Shown here in pieces: positions 63,234-64,000 of a DNA stretch of 64,000 nt. The notes under the pieces are model-generated. The model saw only the letters and a list, made by a program, of their open reading frames with translations, searched no databases and was not told where the DNA came from. Every line of letters starts with the position of its first letter. Position 1 is the first letter of the stretch. Source of the DNA: Trinickia caryophylli. GTDB lineage: Bacteria > Pseudomonadota > Gammaproteobacteria > Burkholderiales > Burkholderiaceae. The stretch spans positions 1,054,001 to 1,118,000 of the forward strand of contig NZ_CP139970.1 of assembly GCF_034424545.1 (NCBI RefSeq). Direction: 5' to 3'. The translations under genes and the position numbers were made by a program.

Positions 63234-63749
63234 ATGGCCGCCGTGCCTTCAGACGTGCGACAGGACGTGCACGCACTCTACCGGGACCACCACGGCTGGT
63301 TGCAGGGCTGGCTGCGCCGAAAGCTCGAAAACGCGTTCGACGCATCCGACCTCGCGCAGGACACGTTCGTGCGTATCATCGGTTCCTGGGCGCGGCTGGG
63401 CCCACCAGCGTTGCTGGAGCCGCGCGCTTATCTCGCCACCGTCGCCCGCCACGTTCTTCTCAATCACTACCGGCGGCTTTCGCTCGAAAAAGTCTTTCTC
63501 GACACGCTCGCGCATCTGCCCGACGCGCAGGCGCCTTCCCCCGAGGAACGCCTTGCCATCCTCGAAACGCTTCACGAGATCGACGCCATGCTCGACGGCC
63601 TGCCGCCCAAGGTTCGAACCGCGTTCCTGCTGGCGCAGTTGGAAGGGCTGGCCTATGCGGATATCGCAGCGCGCATGCAAGTGAGCGTTCGCACGGTGAA
63701 GCGCTACATGGCGAACGCGTACGAAGCCTGCCTGCTGGCGGCTCCGTGA
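63234..63749 (+). CDS. FecI-type ECF sigma factor
   Basis: A 171-residue ECF sigma: region 2 with D-A-S-D-L-A-Q-D-T-F-V-R near residue 36, RAYLATVARHVLLNHYRR near 63, and region 4 with LPPKVRTAFLLAQLEGLAYA near 122, then IAARMQVSVRTVKRYM. The pattern is that of iron-starvation sigma factors. Such factors activate a TonB-dependent siderophore receptor after a signal through FecR. Start ATG 63234; stop overlaps the FecR start (GTGA). Confidence 0.93.
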   Translation: MAAVPSDVRQDVHALYRDHHGWLQGWLRRKLENAFDASDLAQDTFVRIIGSWARLGPPALLEPRAYLATVARHVLLNHYRRLSLEKVFLDTLAHLPDAQAPSPEERLAILETLHEIDAMLDGLPPKVRTAFLLAQLEGLAYADIAARMQVSVRTVKRYMANAYEACLLAAP

Positions 63750-64000
63750 ACGGCGCGGGAATCGACGCGCAACGCGCGGCCGCCGAGCGCGCCGCCGACG
63801 ACGCGCTCCCGCTCTCGCGTGCCGTCGCGCGCGAAGCCGCGGCGTGGCTCGTGCGGCTGCACGGCGGCGGCTCGCGCGAAGACGAGGAAGCGTGCCGGCG
63901 TTGGCGCGCCGCGGACGCCGAGCACGAACGCGCCTGGCAGCGCGCATTGCGGCTCACGGCCCGGCTCGATGCGGTGCCGGCCAGCGTCGGCATGCCCGTA
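63746..64000 (+). CDS. FecR-type anti-sigma factor, N-terminal part (cut by window end)
   Basis: 85 residues are visible from GTG 63746, which overlaps the sigma-factor stop by four bases. A-R-E-A-A-A-W-L-V-R-L-H-G-G near residue 30 and CRRWRAADAEHERAWQRA near 51 are the DUF4880/FecR N-terminal domain that contacts the sigma factor. The membrane segment and periplasmic FecR domain lie beyond the window. Confidence 0.85.
   Translation, partial: MNGAGIDAQRAAAERAADDALPLSRAVAREAAAWLVRLHGGGSREDEEACRRWRAADAEHERAWQRALRLTARLDAVPASVGMPV

Overview
The window is GC-rich chromosomal DNA from a beta-proteobacterium of the Burkholderiaceae, most likely Burkholderia sensu lato (Burkholderia, Paraburkholderia, Trinickia or a relative). 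The evidence is gene content (Kdo hydroxylase beside waaA/waaC, a rfbBADC block, urtABCDE with ureDABCEFG, vanAB with a feruloyl-CoA hydratase/lyase) and codon use. No tRNA, rRNA, IS element or CRISPR array was recognised. Nearly all the sequence is accounted for by about 65 protein genes.

Layout. 1-5.2 kb: a lignin-aromatic module on the minus strand (ADP-forming acyl-CoA synthetase, hydroxycinnamoyl-CoA hydratase/lyase, vanB, vanA) with a MarR regulator on the plus strand and two different perfect palindromes in the promoter regions. 5.5-7.6 kb: a 678-residue, AT-richer orphan gene that looks like an effector or toxin, followed by a degraded oxidoreductase remnant. 8-15.6 kb: siderophore-interacting flavoprotein, PQQ-type propeller lipoprotein, trmB, uppP, small lipoprotein, YkgJ-like protein, PIMT and rhodanese. 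16-30.3 kb: urea uptake (urtABCDE), ureD, a complete polar amino-acid ABC transporter, then ureABCEFG. The two transport units each carry a -24/-12 (RpoN-type) promoter, so the block reads as one nitrogen-scavenging region.

30.3-50.3 kb is envelope polysaccharide: waaA, kdoO and waaC for the Kdo/heptose inner core, a DUF2242 lipoprotein, a phosphomannomutase, then an O-antigen-like locus (flippase, three glycosyltransferases, galE, two polyprenol-phosphate sugar-phosphate transferases, a WbpM-like dehydratase, an epimerase and dTDP-rhamnose genes rfbBACD). No polymerase gene is evident in it. 50.5-58.8 kb: apaH, cysC, an acyltransferase, then a minus-strand run containing a metal-ligand-deficient dihydroorotase homologue, pyrB, pyrR, yqgF and the UPF0301 gene, followed by a FimL/ChpA-like protein and rubredoxin. 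58.9-64 kb: thiD, a HicA-like toxin-antitoxin pair with its own promoter and operator, groES-groEL under a CIRCE-controlled promoter, and a Fur-box-preceded FecI-type sigma factor with the start of its FecR partner, cut by the window end.

The most interesting points are the paired RpoN-type promoters and the transporter inserted in the urease operon, the orphan 678-residue protein, the HicA-like pair whose mRNA would be almost leaderless, the non-catalytic dihydroorotase homologue, and a possible small RNA or attenuator ahead of trmB. All functional calls are from reading motifs by eye; no database search was possible.
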